Positions 1 through 6,695 of a DNA stretch of 9,557 bases are shown here, piece by piece (the stretch's first letter is position 1; every line of letters starts with the position of its first letter). The position numbers and the translations under genes were made by a program. Below the pieces are notes generated by a model. That model worked only from the letters and a program-made list of their open reading frames with translations, ran no database searches and was not told the DNA's origin. The stretch is from Treponema sp. GTDB taxonomy: Bacteria > Spirochaetota > Spirochaetia > Treponematales > Treponemataceae. The stretch is from assembly GCA_017390125.1 (NCBI GenBank), contig JAFPCT010000204.1, positions 1-9,557 of the forward strand, written 5' to 3'.

Positions 1-585
1 ACAGCAGTTTACGCAAAAAATATCACTGTTTCAGTAGGAGCAGGAGAAAACTGGCAGCCAAGCCATAAGCCCCAGTTCGCAGTGTGGCTGGAAGATGAGA
101 AAGGCAATTTCCTTAGGACTCTGTACGTTACAAAAAAGGCAAGCGGCCGCACATGGATTTTCAGCCCGAAAGAAGGCCGGCCGGAATCCCTGCCTGTCTG
201 GTACCACAGTTCAAAAAATGAAACAGCCGTAAAGTCCAAAGTTGAGAATGAAAAACTCGACGCAGTGACAAGCGCAACACCAAAAGGCGGCGTCATCTTT
301 ATTGCAGACATTCCTGATGAAGGCTGCACTATAAAAGCAGAATTCAACACCAGCTTTGACTACAATGACTTTTTTACAAAGAAAAATTCCGGCGTGAACG
401 GACAGCCTTCCGTAGTGTATGTCGGAAAAATACCGTCAGACCTTGCCTCCGGCGAAGAAATCCGCCTGGAATTCGCAGGCTGCGGCTCTCTGGACGGCTC
501 CAGCGGAAACATTGAAACAGAAAATATCAGCCGCCTTACCACAGCGGTTTCCATTGTAAAAACTGTAGCAGTTGCAGGGAAATAA
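1..585 (+). CDS. Probable exported DUF2271-like protein, 5' end missing
   Basis: The reading frame is open from the first base to the TAA at 583-585, giving 194 visible residues with no start codon, so the gene begins upstream of the window. The first visible residues, TAVYA-KNITVSV, look like a signal peptidase I site (V-Y-A) followed by a beta strand, so perhaps only a signal peptide is missing. The body alternates short beta-type stretches (QFAVWLEDEKGNFLRTLYV near residues 26-44, then LPVWYHSS, DAVTSATP, GVIFIADIP). The pattern of 'VW.ED..G.F.+TLYV' followed by 'DAVTSATP' recalls periplasmic DUF2271 proteins, a resemblance from memory only. Two cysteines (in EGCTIK and AGCGSL) could form a disulfide. 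The function is unknown. The gene converges on asnB with 70 bp between the stops, and I see no convincing terminator there. Confidence 0.7.
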   Translation, partial: TAVYAKNITVSVGAGENWQPSHKPQFAVWLEDEKGNFLRTLYVTKKASGRTWIFSPKEGRPESLPVWYHSSKNETAVKSKVENEKLDAVTSATPKGGVIFIADIPDEGCTIKAEFNTSFDYNDFFTKKNSGVNGQPSVVYVGKIPSDLASGEEIRLEFAGCGSLDGSSGNIETENISRLTTAVSIVKTVAVAGK

Positions 586-655
586 GCGGTCAGGCAGTAC
601 GAGCTGAGAAGTTACTTCCCCTTTTGGCAGTCATTACGTCGAAGTTTTTCCCCGG

Positions 656-2491
656 CTAGTACGCCTTGTCGTGAACACCCGCAATTGCCCTTCCGCTAGG
701 TTCGTCCATGTTCTTCCATGCGGCATCCCATTCAAGGGCCTTCGCAGTAGAGCAAGCAACGCCGGCTTCATGAGGAACACAACGAGCCGCACTGTCGCTT
801 GGAAAAAGACGGCTGTAAATTTCGCGGTAGTAATATTCCTCTTTTGTTTTCGGAGGATTTACCGGGAAACGGTTTTCGCGGCGCGCAAATTCAGCATCGC
901 TAACCTTATCTTCAGTCATCTTTTTAAGGGTATCAATCCAGTTGTAGCCTACGCCGTCAGAAAACTGCTCCTTCTGTCTCCAGCAGATGTTTTCCGGAAG
1001 CAGGTCCTCAAAAGCCTTGCGCAGAATCCACTTTTCCATCCTCTGCTTTCCGTCAGAAAGCTTTATGTTCATCTTGTCGCTAGGATTCAACCTCATGGCA
1101 ATGTCAATGAAATCCTTGTCCAGGAACGGAACGCGGCCTTCAACACCCCAGGCCATAAGTGACTTGTTTGCCCTCAAGCAGTCGTACAGGTGCAGCTTGC
1201 TCATCTTGCGCACAAGCTCCTCGTGGAATTCCTGGGCATTCGGAGCCTTATGGAAATACAGGTAGCCGCCAAAAAGCTCGTCGCTACCTTCACCGCTCAG
1301 AACCATCTTGATACCCATGGACTTGATTACCCTTGCAAGAAGATACATCGGAGTAGAAGCCCGCACAGTGGTAATGTCGTAAGTTTCAATATGATAGATT
1401 ACGTCCGGCAGCGCATCCAAAGCTTCCTGAATCGTAAAATGAACCTCATGATGAACGGTACCAATATATTCCGCCGCTTTTTTTGCCGCAACCAGGTCAG
1501 GGGAACCTTCAAGCCCAACCGCAAAACTGTGAAGCTGAGGCCACCATGCACTTTCCTTGCTGTCAGATTCTATCCTCTTCTTGCTGAATTTCTGTGTAAC
1601 CGCCGCAATAATCGAAGAATCCAGTCCTCCCGAAAGCAAAACTCCGTAAGGAACATCACTCATAAGCTGAGCCTTAACCGCACTTTCAAGACCGTTCCTA
1701 ACTTTTTCAATCACCGCCGGATTGATCACCTCTCCCCTGTCGTCCGTAGCCCTAGGATTATTTTTTACGGCATCAAAACTTTCCCAGTCACGATGATACC
1801 AGCGCACAGGACCAGCAGGGGAAAGACTTCCCCTCGCTCCAGCCGTACCGGCTTCCGCTACCCCTTCTGCGGGGACACCCCGCAACGCCCCGTCTCCAAC
1901 ACCGGAATACAAAGAGCATCCGTTAGGAAATTCTTCTATAGTCTGGCATTCGCCTTCAAGGGCCTTAAGCTCGCTTGCAACATAATAGCGGCCAGCCTTG
2001 TCCCACCCCTGATAAAGGGGAATTACCCCGATTTCATCCCGGGCAACAAGGTACACGTCATTTTCAGAATCATAAAGCGCAAAGGCAAAAATACCCGAAA
2101 GCTGTTCAATCATCGCAGAAAAATTGCCGCTTTCACGATATTTTTTGTACAGCGGAATGATAACCTCGCAGTCGCTTCCTGTCTTAAACTGATAGCTTCC
2201 CGCAAGCTGGGCGCGAATATCCTTGTGATTGTAAATCTCACCGTTAGCCGCCAGGATGATTTTCCCGTCATCGCTGACCAACGGCTGTTTTCCGCTCAAA
2301 GGATCAACAATCGAAAGCCTTTCATGGCTCAAAATAGCATTATCCCCAGTATAAACCCCGCTCCAATCCGGCCCACGATGCCGAATCCTCTTAGACATCT
2401 CCAAAACCCGAGCCCTTAGCTCCTCCTTCAACCCCTCCCCAATCGGAGCGGTTCCAGATGATAAATCAAAACAACCTACAAATCCACACAT
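656..2491 (-). CDS. asnB: Asparagine synthetase B, glutamine-hydrolysing
   Basis: Converts aspartate, glutamine and ATP to asparagine, glutamate, AMP and PPi in the cytoplasm. The 611-residue protein begins MCGFVG, and Cys2 becomes the N-terminal glutaminase nucleophile after Met removal. The start at 2491 is therefore chosen over in-frame upstream starts such as TTG at 2566, which would bury Cys2. The class II amidotransferase domain spans about 1-190 (RHRGPD 37-42, NGEIYNH 83-89). The synthetase domain spans about 260-560, with the PP-loop SGGLDSS at 287-293, SGEGSDELFGGY at 399-410 and WRQKEQFSDGVGY at 504-516. It closely resembles E. coli AsnB, as I recall that sequence, but is longer (about 554 in E. 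coli). Roughly 26 extra residues rich in Gly/Ala lie at about 196-230, between the two domains, and are encoded by hairpin-rich DNA. No Shine-Dalgarno is visible; a TGCTATTGT extended -10 lies 4 bp from the ATG. The unit appears monocistronic. Confidence 0.96.
   Translation of the reverse strand: MCGFVGCFDLSSGTAPIGEGLKEELRARVLEMSKRIRHRGPDWSGVYTGDNAILSHERLSIVDPLSGKQPLVSDDGKIILAANGEIYNHKDIRAQLAGSYQFKTGSDCEVIIPLYKKYRESGNFSAMIEQLSGIFAFALYDSENDVYLVARDEIGVIPLYQGWDKAGRYYVASELKALEGECQTIEEFPNGCSLYSGVGDGALRGVPAEGVAEAGTAGARGSLSPAGPVRWYHRDWESFDAVKNNPRATDDRGEVINPAVIEKVRNGLESAVKAQLMSDVPYGVLLSGGLDSSIIAAVTQKFSKKRIESDSKESAWWPQLHSFAVGLEGSPDLVAAKKAAEYIGTVHHEVHFTIQEALDALPDVIYHIETYDITTVRASTPMYLLARVIKSMGIKMVLSGEGSDELFGGYLYFHKAPNAQEFHEELVRKMSKLHLYDCLRANKSLMAWGVEGRVPFLDKDFIDIAMRLNPSDKMNIKLSDGKQRMEKWILRKAFEDLLPENICWRQKEQFSDGVGYNWIDTLKKMTEDKVSDAEFARRENRFPVNPPKTKEEYYYREIYSRLFPSDSAARCVPHEAGVACSTAKALEWDAAWKNMDEPSGRAIAGVHDKAY
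1811..1897. repeat. GC-rich hairpin cluster inserted in frame in asnB
   Basis: Three compact inverted repeats stand in a row. AGGGGAA/TTCCCCT at 1817-1834 has a 4-nt loop, AGCCG/CGGCT at 1841-1853 a 3-nt loop, and TGCGGGG/CCCCGCA at 1868-1884 a 3-nt loop. All stems are perfect. The first 80 bases (1811-1890) contain 55 G or C, well above the surrounding DNA. The block encodes the low-complexity Gly/Ala/Pro linker of AsnB, absent from the E. coli enzyme as I recall it. The design resembles dispersed palindromic elements that integrate in frame in proteins, such as the Rickettsia palindromic elements. Whether further copies exist elsewhere in this genome cannot be seen here. Confidence 0.55.
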
Positions 2492-2495
2492 AATT

Positions 2496-2504
2496 ACAAT
2501 AGCA
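2496..2504 (-). promoter_or_regulatory. Candidate extended -10 promoter of asnB
   Basis: Read on the minus strand this is TGC-TATTGT, a TGn-type extended -10 with 4 of 6 matches to TATAAT. It ends 4 bp before the asnB ATG at 2491. No good -35 lies at 16-18 bp, as expected if the extended -10 carries the promoter. The position implies a transcript starting at or next to the ATG. The same nine bases occur in front of the riboflavin riboswitch at 4077-4085. It is a motif match only. Confidence 0.35.
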
Positions 2505-2566
2505 AAAGCGTTATAAATTGGATTTACCATTTCTAACCCGCTTTTCCCGTAACCCCCAAATTTCAA

Positions 2567-2623
2567 AGAAATAAAAAAGGCGTCTGCCTAAAAGCACATA
2601 ATATGCCCTTAGGCAGACGCCTT
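2567..2623 (-). terminator. Intrinsic terminator after rlmB
   Basis: A perfect 15-bp inverted repeat pairs 2577-2591 with 2609-2623 around a 17-nt loop, which can itself form a weak GCA/TGC stem. On the minus strand the stem is followed by a T-rich tract (TTTTTT-ATTTC), the hallmark of an intrinsic terminator. It lies about 50 bp beyond the rlmB stop and about 80 bp before the asnB start. It therefore ends the ychJ-rlmB unit and insulates asnB from read-through. Confidence 0.88.
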
Positions 2624-2674
2624 CGTCTGTACCTCTGTTATAAAATAATTCAGTAGTTTGGTCAAGCAAGAGCC

Positions 2675-3460
2675 CTACAAACTCTGTCTGTAATTCTCGT
2701 ATAAAAGTACACCAGCAGCAACGCTTACATTCAAACTGTCGATTTTACCGCAAGTCGGAATGCTCACAATCGAATCACACTGTTCTTTCAGAAGACGGGC
2801 AATACCACTGCCTTCGCTTCCCATAACAATTACAGAACGGGGAGCAAACTTCATCTTCGTTACGTTTTCACCGCCGGCATCAGCGCCATAAGACCAGAAG
2901 CCGTTTTCCTTAAGAAGCTGCACAGTGCGAACCAAATTGCTCACAACAGCAACAGGAACCCACGCGCTGGAACCAGCAGAAGAGCGGGCTATAACTTCAT
3001 TGTTTTCAACGTCTTTTGCACCACGGCGCTCAGGAATAACCACAAGACTGGCACCAAACTGATCGCAGCTACGGATAATCGCACCGACATTATGAGGATC
3101 AGTAACAGAATCAAGAACCACAACCGTCTGTCGCTCATCCTCAGGTTTTGCACGAGAAGCAGAAAGCCACTGTTCAAAATCAACCAGATTCTTAGTTTTA
3201 GCCTGGTCACCGCTCAAGCAAAGCACAATCCCGCGATGATCACGGCTTGTTTCCGGCAGCACCTGAACCAGTCCGTCCAGAGCGCGGTCATCTGCCTGTG
3301 AACATGGAATTCCAGCTTCCTTAGCAGCCGCAAGAATTTTCTTTACGCGAGGTCCCGGCTTACTGAACACAAGACGCATTCCCTCGGCCGAACCAGAATC
3401 CTTTGCGCGTAAAACTTTTTCTTCAATTGCGTGAAAACCTGTAATTATCCGTTCTGACAT
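2675..3460 (-). CDS. rlmB: TrmH/RlmB-family RNA 2'-O-ribose methyltransferase
   Basis: SPOUT-class SAM-dependent methyltransferase; RlmB methylates the 2'-hydroxyl of a 23S rRNA guanosine. In 261 residues it has a small N-terminal substrate-binding region (GFHAIEE at 8-14) and a C-terminal SPOUT domain from about 110. All three family motifs are present: DPHNVGAIIRSC at 121-132 with catalytic-type Asn124 and Arg130, IVMGSEGSGI at 211-220, and SLNVSVAAG at 242-250 forming the SAM-binding knot. The start at 3460 gives MSERIITGFHAIEE, the usual family N-terminus. An in-frame ATG at 3541 would overlap ychJ by 77 bp and add an atypical tail, so I rejected it. The gene lies 4 bp after the ychJ stop with only a weak ribosome site, suggesting translational coupling. 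The family is certain, but RlmB versus another TrmH paralogue (tRNA or other rRNA target) is less so. Confidence 0.9.
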   Translation of the reverse strand: MSERIITGFHAIEEKVLRAKDSGSAEGMRLVFSKPGPRVKKILAAAKEAGIPCSQADDRALDGLVQVLPETSRDHRGIVLCLSGDQAKTKNLVDFEQWLSASRAKPEDERQTVVVLDSVTDPHNVGAIIRSCDQFGASLVVIPERRGAKDVENNEVIARSSAGSSAWVPVAVVSNLVRTVQLLKENGFWSYGADAGGENVTKMKFAPRSVIVMGSEGSGIARLLKEQCDSIVSIPTCGKIDSLNVSVAAGVLLYENYRQSL

Positions 3461-3464
3461 GTGC

Positions 3465-3956
3465 TTATCTACCGCAGCATTTCTTGTATTTTTTGCCGCT
3501 TCCGCATGGACAAGGATCATTTCGACCGATTTTTGCACCATCGCGTTTTACAGTTTCAGTGATAATGTTTCCAGTAACATATTTCCATTCATCGTTGATT
3601 TTCTTGAAACCAGCAATCTCGTGGTGATGTTCAATCATCTGATTCATTGTGTATTCTGCGATGAATTCAACAATACCTTCGTCGCCTTTTTCTTCTGTGC
3701 GGAGAATCTTCAAGCCCTGCCATTTTGACTGGCGGCTCCATTCTTCTGTAGCTTCCTTATCAATATCAGCGATTCCTTCGCCTTCTTCACAGGAAGAGAT
3801 AATAAAATCAATTTCATGAGCAACATAAGCTGAATAGCGCGCTCTCATCAATGCTTCTGGAGTAGCGGCTTTTGTTGTTCCTTTAATAACTGGTTCACAG
3901 CATTCGCTGTATTTTTTACCCGAACCACAAGGGCAGTCTGTAATTTTTTCACTCAT
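3465..3956 (-). CDS. YchJ-like protein with two SEC-C zinc motifs
   Basis: The 163-residue protein carries a SEC-C motif at each end: CPCGSGKKYSECC at residues 8-20 and CPCGSGKKYKKCC at 149-161. Each can bind one zinc through the C-x-C...C-C cysteines. Between them lies a domain of about 115 residues typical of the YchJ/UPF0225 family, with PEALMRARYSAYV at 33-45 and an aromatic, His-rich strand region ending in EWKYVTG, likely an NTF2-like fold. The molecular function of the family is not established; the C-terminal SecA zinc motif of the same type binds SecB. It is the first gene of a two-gene unit with rlmB. No Shine-Dalgarno precedes the ATG, and a -10-like TATAGT sits 6 bp upstream, which would fit a leaderless transcript. 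Confidence 0.9.
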   Translation of the reverse strand: MSEKITDCPCGSGKKYSECCEPVIKGTTKAATPEALMRARYSAYVAHEIDFIISSCEEGEGIADIDKEATEEWSRQSKWQGLKILRTEEKGDEGIVEFIAEYTMNQMIEHHHEIAGFKKINDEWKYVTGNIITETVKRDGAKIGRNDPCPCGSGKKYKKCCGR

Positions 3957-3962
3957 GGCTCA

Positions 3963-3991
3963 ACTATATCAAAATAGCAGAATGATAGCAA
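3963..3991 (-). promoter_or_regulatory. Candidate promoter of ychJ-rlmB
   Basis: On the minus strand TTGCTA (3991-3986) and TATAGT (3968-3963) are separated by 17 bp and match the sigma-70 consensus at 4/6 and 5/6. Transcription would start about at the ATG at 3956. An alternative extended -10, TGC-TATTTT at 3979-3971, lies inside the same spacer and resembles the motif at the divergent rib promoter. Which of the two is used cannot be decided from sequence. Confidence 0.35.
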
Positions 3992-4088
3992 TTACACGCA
4001 TAAGCATTGAAAATTCTTGTTTTGTAACTTATGAATTTAAAAAATCAAATTTAAAGTAGAAATTTCATGCTTTTTCTGCTATTGTTGA
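3969..4088. repeat. Inverted repeat linking the two divergent promoters
   Basis: TCAAAATAGCAGAA at 3969-3982 is the near-exact inverse of TTCTGCTATTGTTGA at 4074-4088, differing by one inserted base. The two copies sit at the ends of the AT-rich ychJ/rib intergenic region, each covering a candidate -10. They could simply be two promoters of the same extended -10 type facing away from each other, or a paired operator. The 91 bp between them is AT-rich and shows nothing else I recognise. Confidence 0.4.
4057..4085 (+). promoter_or_regulatory. Candidate promoter of the riboflavin operon
   Basis: TAGAAA (4057-4062) and TATTGT (4080-4085) are 17 bp apart, each matching 4 of 6 consensus bases. The -10 is preceded by TGC, making it an extended -10. 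The expected transcription start near 4092 falls 3 bases before the first paired base of the FMN riboswitch, which strongly favours this placement. Confidence 0.55.
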
Positions 4089-4094
4089 ACTGAA

Positions 4095-4225
4095 CTTCAG
4101 GGCGGGGTGAAATTCCCCACCGGCTGTGAATGCCGCAATTTCGCGGGCAAAAGTCAGCGAGCAGGGCTTGCCTTGCATGACACGGTGCGATTCCGTGACC
4201 GACAGTAAAGTCTGGATGAAAGAAG
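4095..4225 (+). ncRNA. FMN riboswitch (RFN element)
   Basis: All the conserved RFN blocks appear in order. CTTCAGGGCGGGGTGAAATT opens the element, followed by CCCCACCGGC, the AGCGAGC block near 4156-4162, the CACGG/CCGTG stem near 4181-4197, and CCGACAGTAAAGTCTGGATG, ending in AGAAG. The closing helix pairs CTTC 4095-4098 with GAAG 4222-4225. The aptamer binds flavin mononucleotide and normally switches off riboflavin biosynthesis or transport genes when FMN is plentiful. Here it precedes an intrinsic terminator and ribE, so control is most likely by transcription attenuation. The variable stem (about 4161-4176) contains GCAGGGCTTG, complementary to the 5' arm of that terminator. Confidence 0.97.
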
Positions 4226-4263
4226 TAATTTATTCCGTATTGGAAATTATCTTGCTTAATTCA

Positions 4264-4295
4264 AGCCCTGTAGAAATTCTGCAGGGCTTTTTTTT
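4264..4295 (+). terminator. Riboswitch-controlled attenuator terminator
   Basis: Bases 4264-4274 pair with 4278-4288 in an 11-bp stem with one G-T wobble and a 3-nt loop, followed by eight T residues (4288-4295). It lies 38 bp after the FMN aptamer and 23 bp before the ribE ATG. FMN binding would let this hairpin form. The competing antiterminator may pair 4262-4271 with 4161-4170 inside the aptamer (nine Watson-Crick pairs and one wobble). Confidence 0.92.
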
Positions 4296-4318
4296 CGCCC
4301 TCAGAAAAGGAATTGCAA

Positions 4319-4966
4319 ATGTTCACTGGTATTATTGAAGAAACAGGATCAATTCAGTCAGTCGGCGGCAGAAAACTCTGCGTTCAGGCAAAGAAAGTCC
4401 TTGGCGGCGGCACAAAAATCGGCGACAGCATTGCCGTAAACGGTGTCTGCCTTACCGTTACTTCAATGACAGACTCTTTCTTTACAGCAGACGTAATGCC
4501 TGAAACCTTGAGCCGTTCAAATCTTGGAAGCCTGAAAAAAGGAAGCCGGGTAAACCTGGAACGGGCAATGGCTGCAGACGGCCGCTTCGGCGGTCATATC
4601 GTAAGCGGACACATAGACGGCACAGGAACAATCTCAAAACTTGAAAAAGACGGAAATGCTGTGTGGGTTTACATCAGCGCCCCAAAATCAATCCTGAACC
4701 TGATAATAGAAAAGGGCAGCATAGCCATTGACGGAATAAGCCTTACAGTTGCAAAGGTCAACGACAGGGAATTTGCAGTAAGCGTAATTCCCCATACCGG
4801 CGAAAAAACGACCCTTCTTTCAAAAGAAGCCGGGGATACTGTAAATCTTGAAAATGATGTGATTGGAAAATACGTGCAGAAACTCATGCAGTCTGGTTCT
4901 GTAAACACACAGGACGAGTCTGCAAGAGATGCAAAACTTCTGAACTGGCTTTCAGAAAAATATTAA
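4319..4966 (+). CDS. ribE: Riboflavin synthase, alpha subunit
   Basis: Catalyses the last step of riboflavin synthesis, dismutation of two 6,7-dimethyl-8-ribityllumazine molecules to riboflavin and a pyrimidine that is recycled. The 215 residues form the usual tandem of two lumazine-binding barrels: the first with MFTGIIEETG at 1-10 and NGVCLTV at 41-47, the second beginning near GGHIVSGHIDG (91-101) with IDGISLTV at 137-144 and IPHT at 157-160. The ATG at 4319 gives the invariant MFTGIIEE start and has AAGGA 8 bp upstream; an in-frame TTG at 4313 is less suitable. It is the first gene behind the FMN riboswitch and lies 17 bp before ribBA. The gene is called ribE or ribC depending on the species. 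Confidence 0.97.
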   Translation: MFTGIIEETGSIQSVGGRKLCVQAKKVLGGGTKIGDSIAVNGVCLTVTSMTDSFFTADVMPETLSRSNLGSLKKGSRVNLERAMAADGRFGGHIVSGHIDGTGTISKLEKDGNAVWVYISAPKSILNLIIEKGSIAIDGISLTVAKVNDREFAVSVIPHTGEKTTLLSKEAGDTVNLENDVIGKYVQKLMQSGSVNTQDESARDAKLLNWLSEKY

Positions 4967-4983
4967 AAACGGAGGTAATTCCA

Positions 4984-6192
4984 GTGGAATACAAATATAA
5001 TACTATTGAAGAAGCTCTTGAAGAACTTAAAGCCGGACGCATTATTCTTGTCAGCGATGACGAGGACCGGGAAAACGAAGGCGACATGATTTGTGCCGCA
5101 GAGTTTGCAACACAGGCAAACATAAACATGATGGCATCTTACGCAAAGGGACTGATCTGTACACCGATGAGCGAAGAACTTGCCCTGAAGCTTAATCTTT
5201 ATCCTATGGTTGCAGAAAACACAGACAATCACGAAACGGCTTTCACTGTTTCAATTGACCACGTTTCAACAACCACAGGCATTTCTGCAGCAGAACGTTC
5301 AATTACCGCAATGAAATGTGTGGACGATTCTTCCGTACCAAATGATTTCAGGCGGCCGGGACACATGTTTCCGCTGATTGCAAAAAAAGGCGGCGTCCTT
5401 GTACGAAACGGCCACACAGAAGCCACCGTTGATCTTTGCCGTCTGGCAGGGCTCAAGCAGTGCGGGCTTTGCTGCGAAATCATGGACGATGACGGAACTA
5501 TGATGCGCACGCCTAAGCTTCAGGAAATGGCAAAAAAATTCGGATTTAAATTCATCACGATAAAGGCTCTGCAGGATTATCTGCGACTGCACGAAAAACA
5601 CGTTGTACAGGAAGCAAAGGCAAAGCTCCCGACAGAATACGGTGACTTTGACATTTACGGCTATGTGAACGACATAACAGGAGAGCATCACGTTGCTCTT
5701 GTCCGTGGAGACATCGGCGACGGCGAGAACGTACTCTGCCGCGTTCATTCGGAATGTCTTACCGGCGACGTTTTCGGTTCACAGCGCTGTGACTGCGGTC
5801 CTCAGCTTCATGCGGCTATGGAAAGGGTTGCAGAAGAGGGCAGAGGAATAATCCTTTACATGAGGCAGGAAGGAAGAGGCATCGGGCTCATCAACAAGCT
5901 CAAGGCATACACGCTGCAGGAACAGGGTTATGATACAGTCGAAGCTAACATCAAGCTTGGATTCAAACCGGACCTGCGTGAATACTGGATTGGTGCGCAG
6001 ATTCTGCGGGACCTGGGATGCAAGAGCCTGCGGCTTCTGACAAACAACCCGGAAAAAATTTATGGTCTGGACGGCTTTGGACTTAAAGTTGTAAAGCGGG
6101 AACCAATTGAAATAAAACCTCAGGAATACGACCTGTTCTACCTTAAGACAAAGCGGGACAAAATGGGTCATATGTTCACTGAAAAACTATAA
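4984..6192 (+). CDS. ribBA: Bifunctional DHBP synthase / GTP cyclohydrolase II
   Basis: The N-terminal half makes 3,4-dihydroxy-2-butanone 4-phosphate from ribulose 5-phosphate. The C-terminal half opens GTP to the first pyrimidine intermediate. Together they supply both branches of riboflavin synthesis. RibB motifs are DDEDRENEGD at 25-34 (acidic metal site), RRPGHMFPL at 123-131 and GHTEATVDL at 143-151. The RibA domain starts near 205 and has zinc ligands Cys258, Cys269 and Cys271 in the C-x10-C-x-C pattern, then RQEGRGIGL at 294-302 and NNPEKIYGL near 355. The 402-residue length is normal for the fusion, and both active sites look intact. The start is GTG at 4984 with a very strong GGAGGT 7 bp upstream; no ATG fits in frame. 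Confidence 0.97.
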   Translation: MEYKYNTIEEALEELKAGRIILVSDDEDRENEGDMICAAEFATQANINMMASYAKGLICTPMSEELALKLNLYPMVAENTDNHETAFTVSIDHVSTTTGISAAERSITAMKCVDDSSVPNDFRRPGHMFPLIAKKGGVLVRNGHTEATVDLCRLAGLKQCGLCCEIMDDDGTMMRTPKLQEMAKKFGFKFITIKALQDYLRLHEKHVVQEAKAKLPTEYGDFDIYGYVNDITGEHHVALVRGDIGDGENVLCRVHSECLTGDVFGSQRCDCGPQLHAAMERVAEEGRGIILYMRQEGRGIGLINKLKAYTLQEQGYDTVEANIKLGFKPDLREYWIGAQILRDLGCKSLRLLTNNPEKIYGLDGFGLKVVKREPIEIKPQEYDLFYLKTKRDKMGHMFTEKL

Positions 6193-6219
6193 CTTGAAAA
6201 TCATATAAGGAAGGATAAT

Positions 6220-6693
6220 ATGAACGAAATCAATTTACTTGAAGGAAAACTTGTTGCTCCGGCTGGAATGAAAGTTGGAATCATCGCCTCTCGCTTTAAC
6301 GAAATAATCGTTAATAAACTTTTGGGCGGCGCTGTTGACGGTCTTGTTCGCCACGGTGTTGAGGAAAAAAACATCACGGCTGTCTGGGTTCCAGGCGCAT
6401 TTGAAATTCCTGTAATTGCAGACAAAATGGCTGCAAGCGGAAAATACGATGCAGTAATTGCAGTTGGTGCTGTAATACGCGGCTCAACAACACATTACGA
6501 TTACGTATGTGCAGAAGTTTCAAAAGGCATTGCCCAGGCCGGAATGAAAAATGGAGTGCCTGTAATGTTCGGCGTAATCACAACAGAAAACATTGAACAG
6601 GCAATCGAAAGAGCCGGAAGCAAAGCCGGAAATAAGGGCTATGATTGTGCATTGGGTGCCATCGAGATGGTAAACCTTATGCGTCAGCTGTAG
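6220..6693 (+). CDS. ribH: 6,7-dimethyl-8-ribityllumazine synthase
   Basis: Condenses the butanone phosphate from RibB with the ribityl-amino-pyrimidine to give the lumazine substrate of RibE; family members assemble as pentamers or 60-subunit shells. In 157 residues it shows SRFNE at 24-28, the substrate loop PGAFEIP at 58-64, GAVIRGSTTHYDYV at 83-96 with the catalytic His92, and FGVITTENIEQAIERAG at 117-133. The sequence is close to the icosahedral Bacillus type, though assembly state cannot be read from it. AAGGAAGGA precedes the ATG, and 27 bp separate it from ribBA. It is the last gene of the operon, its stop 2 bp from the stop of the opposing gene, so no terminator fits between them. 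Confidence 0.97.
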   Translation: MNEINLLEGKLVAPAGMKVGIIASRFNEIIVNKLLGGAVDGLVRHGVEEKNITAVWVPGAFEIPVIADKMAASGKYDAVIAVGAVIRGSTTHYDYVCAEVSKGIAQAGMKNGVPVMFGVITTENIEQAIERAGSKAGNKGYDCALGAIEMVNLMRQL

Positions 6694-6695
6694 AA

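Noticed and set aside
586..655. Possible terminator between the first gene and asnB
   Set aside because: Only a distant GGGAA/TTCCC match with a long loop and a few T residues is present. No compact hairpin with a T-tract could be found on either strand.
1190..2419. 409-codon open frame on the plus strand opposite asnB
   Set aside because: It is antisense to a well-supported asnB. Its translation is rich in Arg/Asn/Pro with no domain-like pattern and no ribosome site, so it is a shadow of the codon bias of asnB.
2492..2566. N-terminal extension of asnB from TTG at 2566 or an inner ATG
   Set aside because: AsnB needs Cys directly after the initiator Met. Any extension would hide the nucleophile unless a rare propeptide is removed.
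3461..3541. N-terminal extension of rlmB from an ATG at 3541
   Set aside because: It would overlap the end of ychJ, including its C-terminal SEC-C motif codons. The family N-terminus begins at the MSERIITG start at 3460.
5299..5748. 149-codon minus-strand frame inside ribBA
   Set aside because: It is antisense to conserved RibB and RibA motifs, with no start signal and no recognisable motif.
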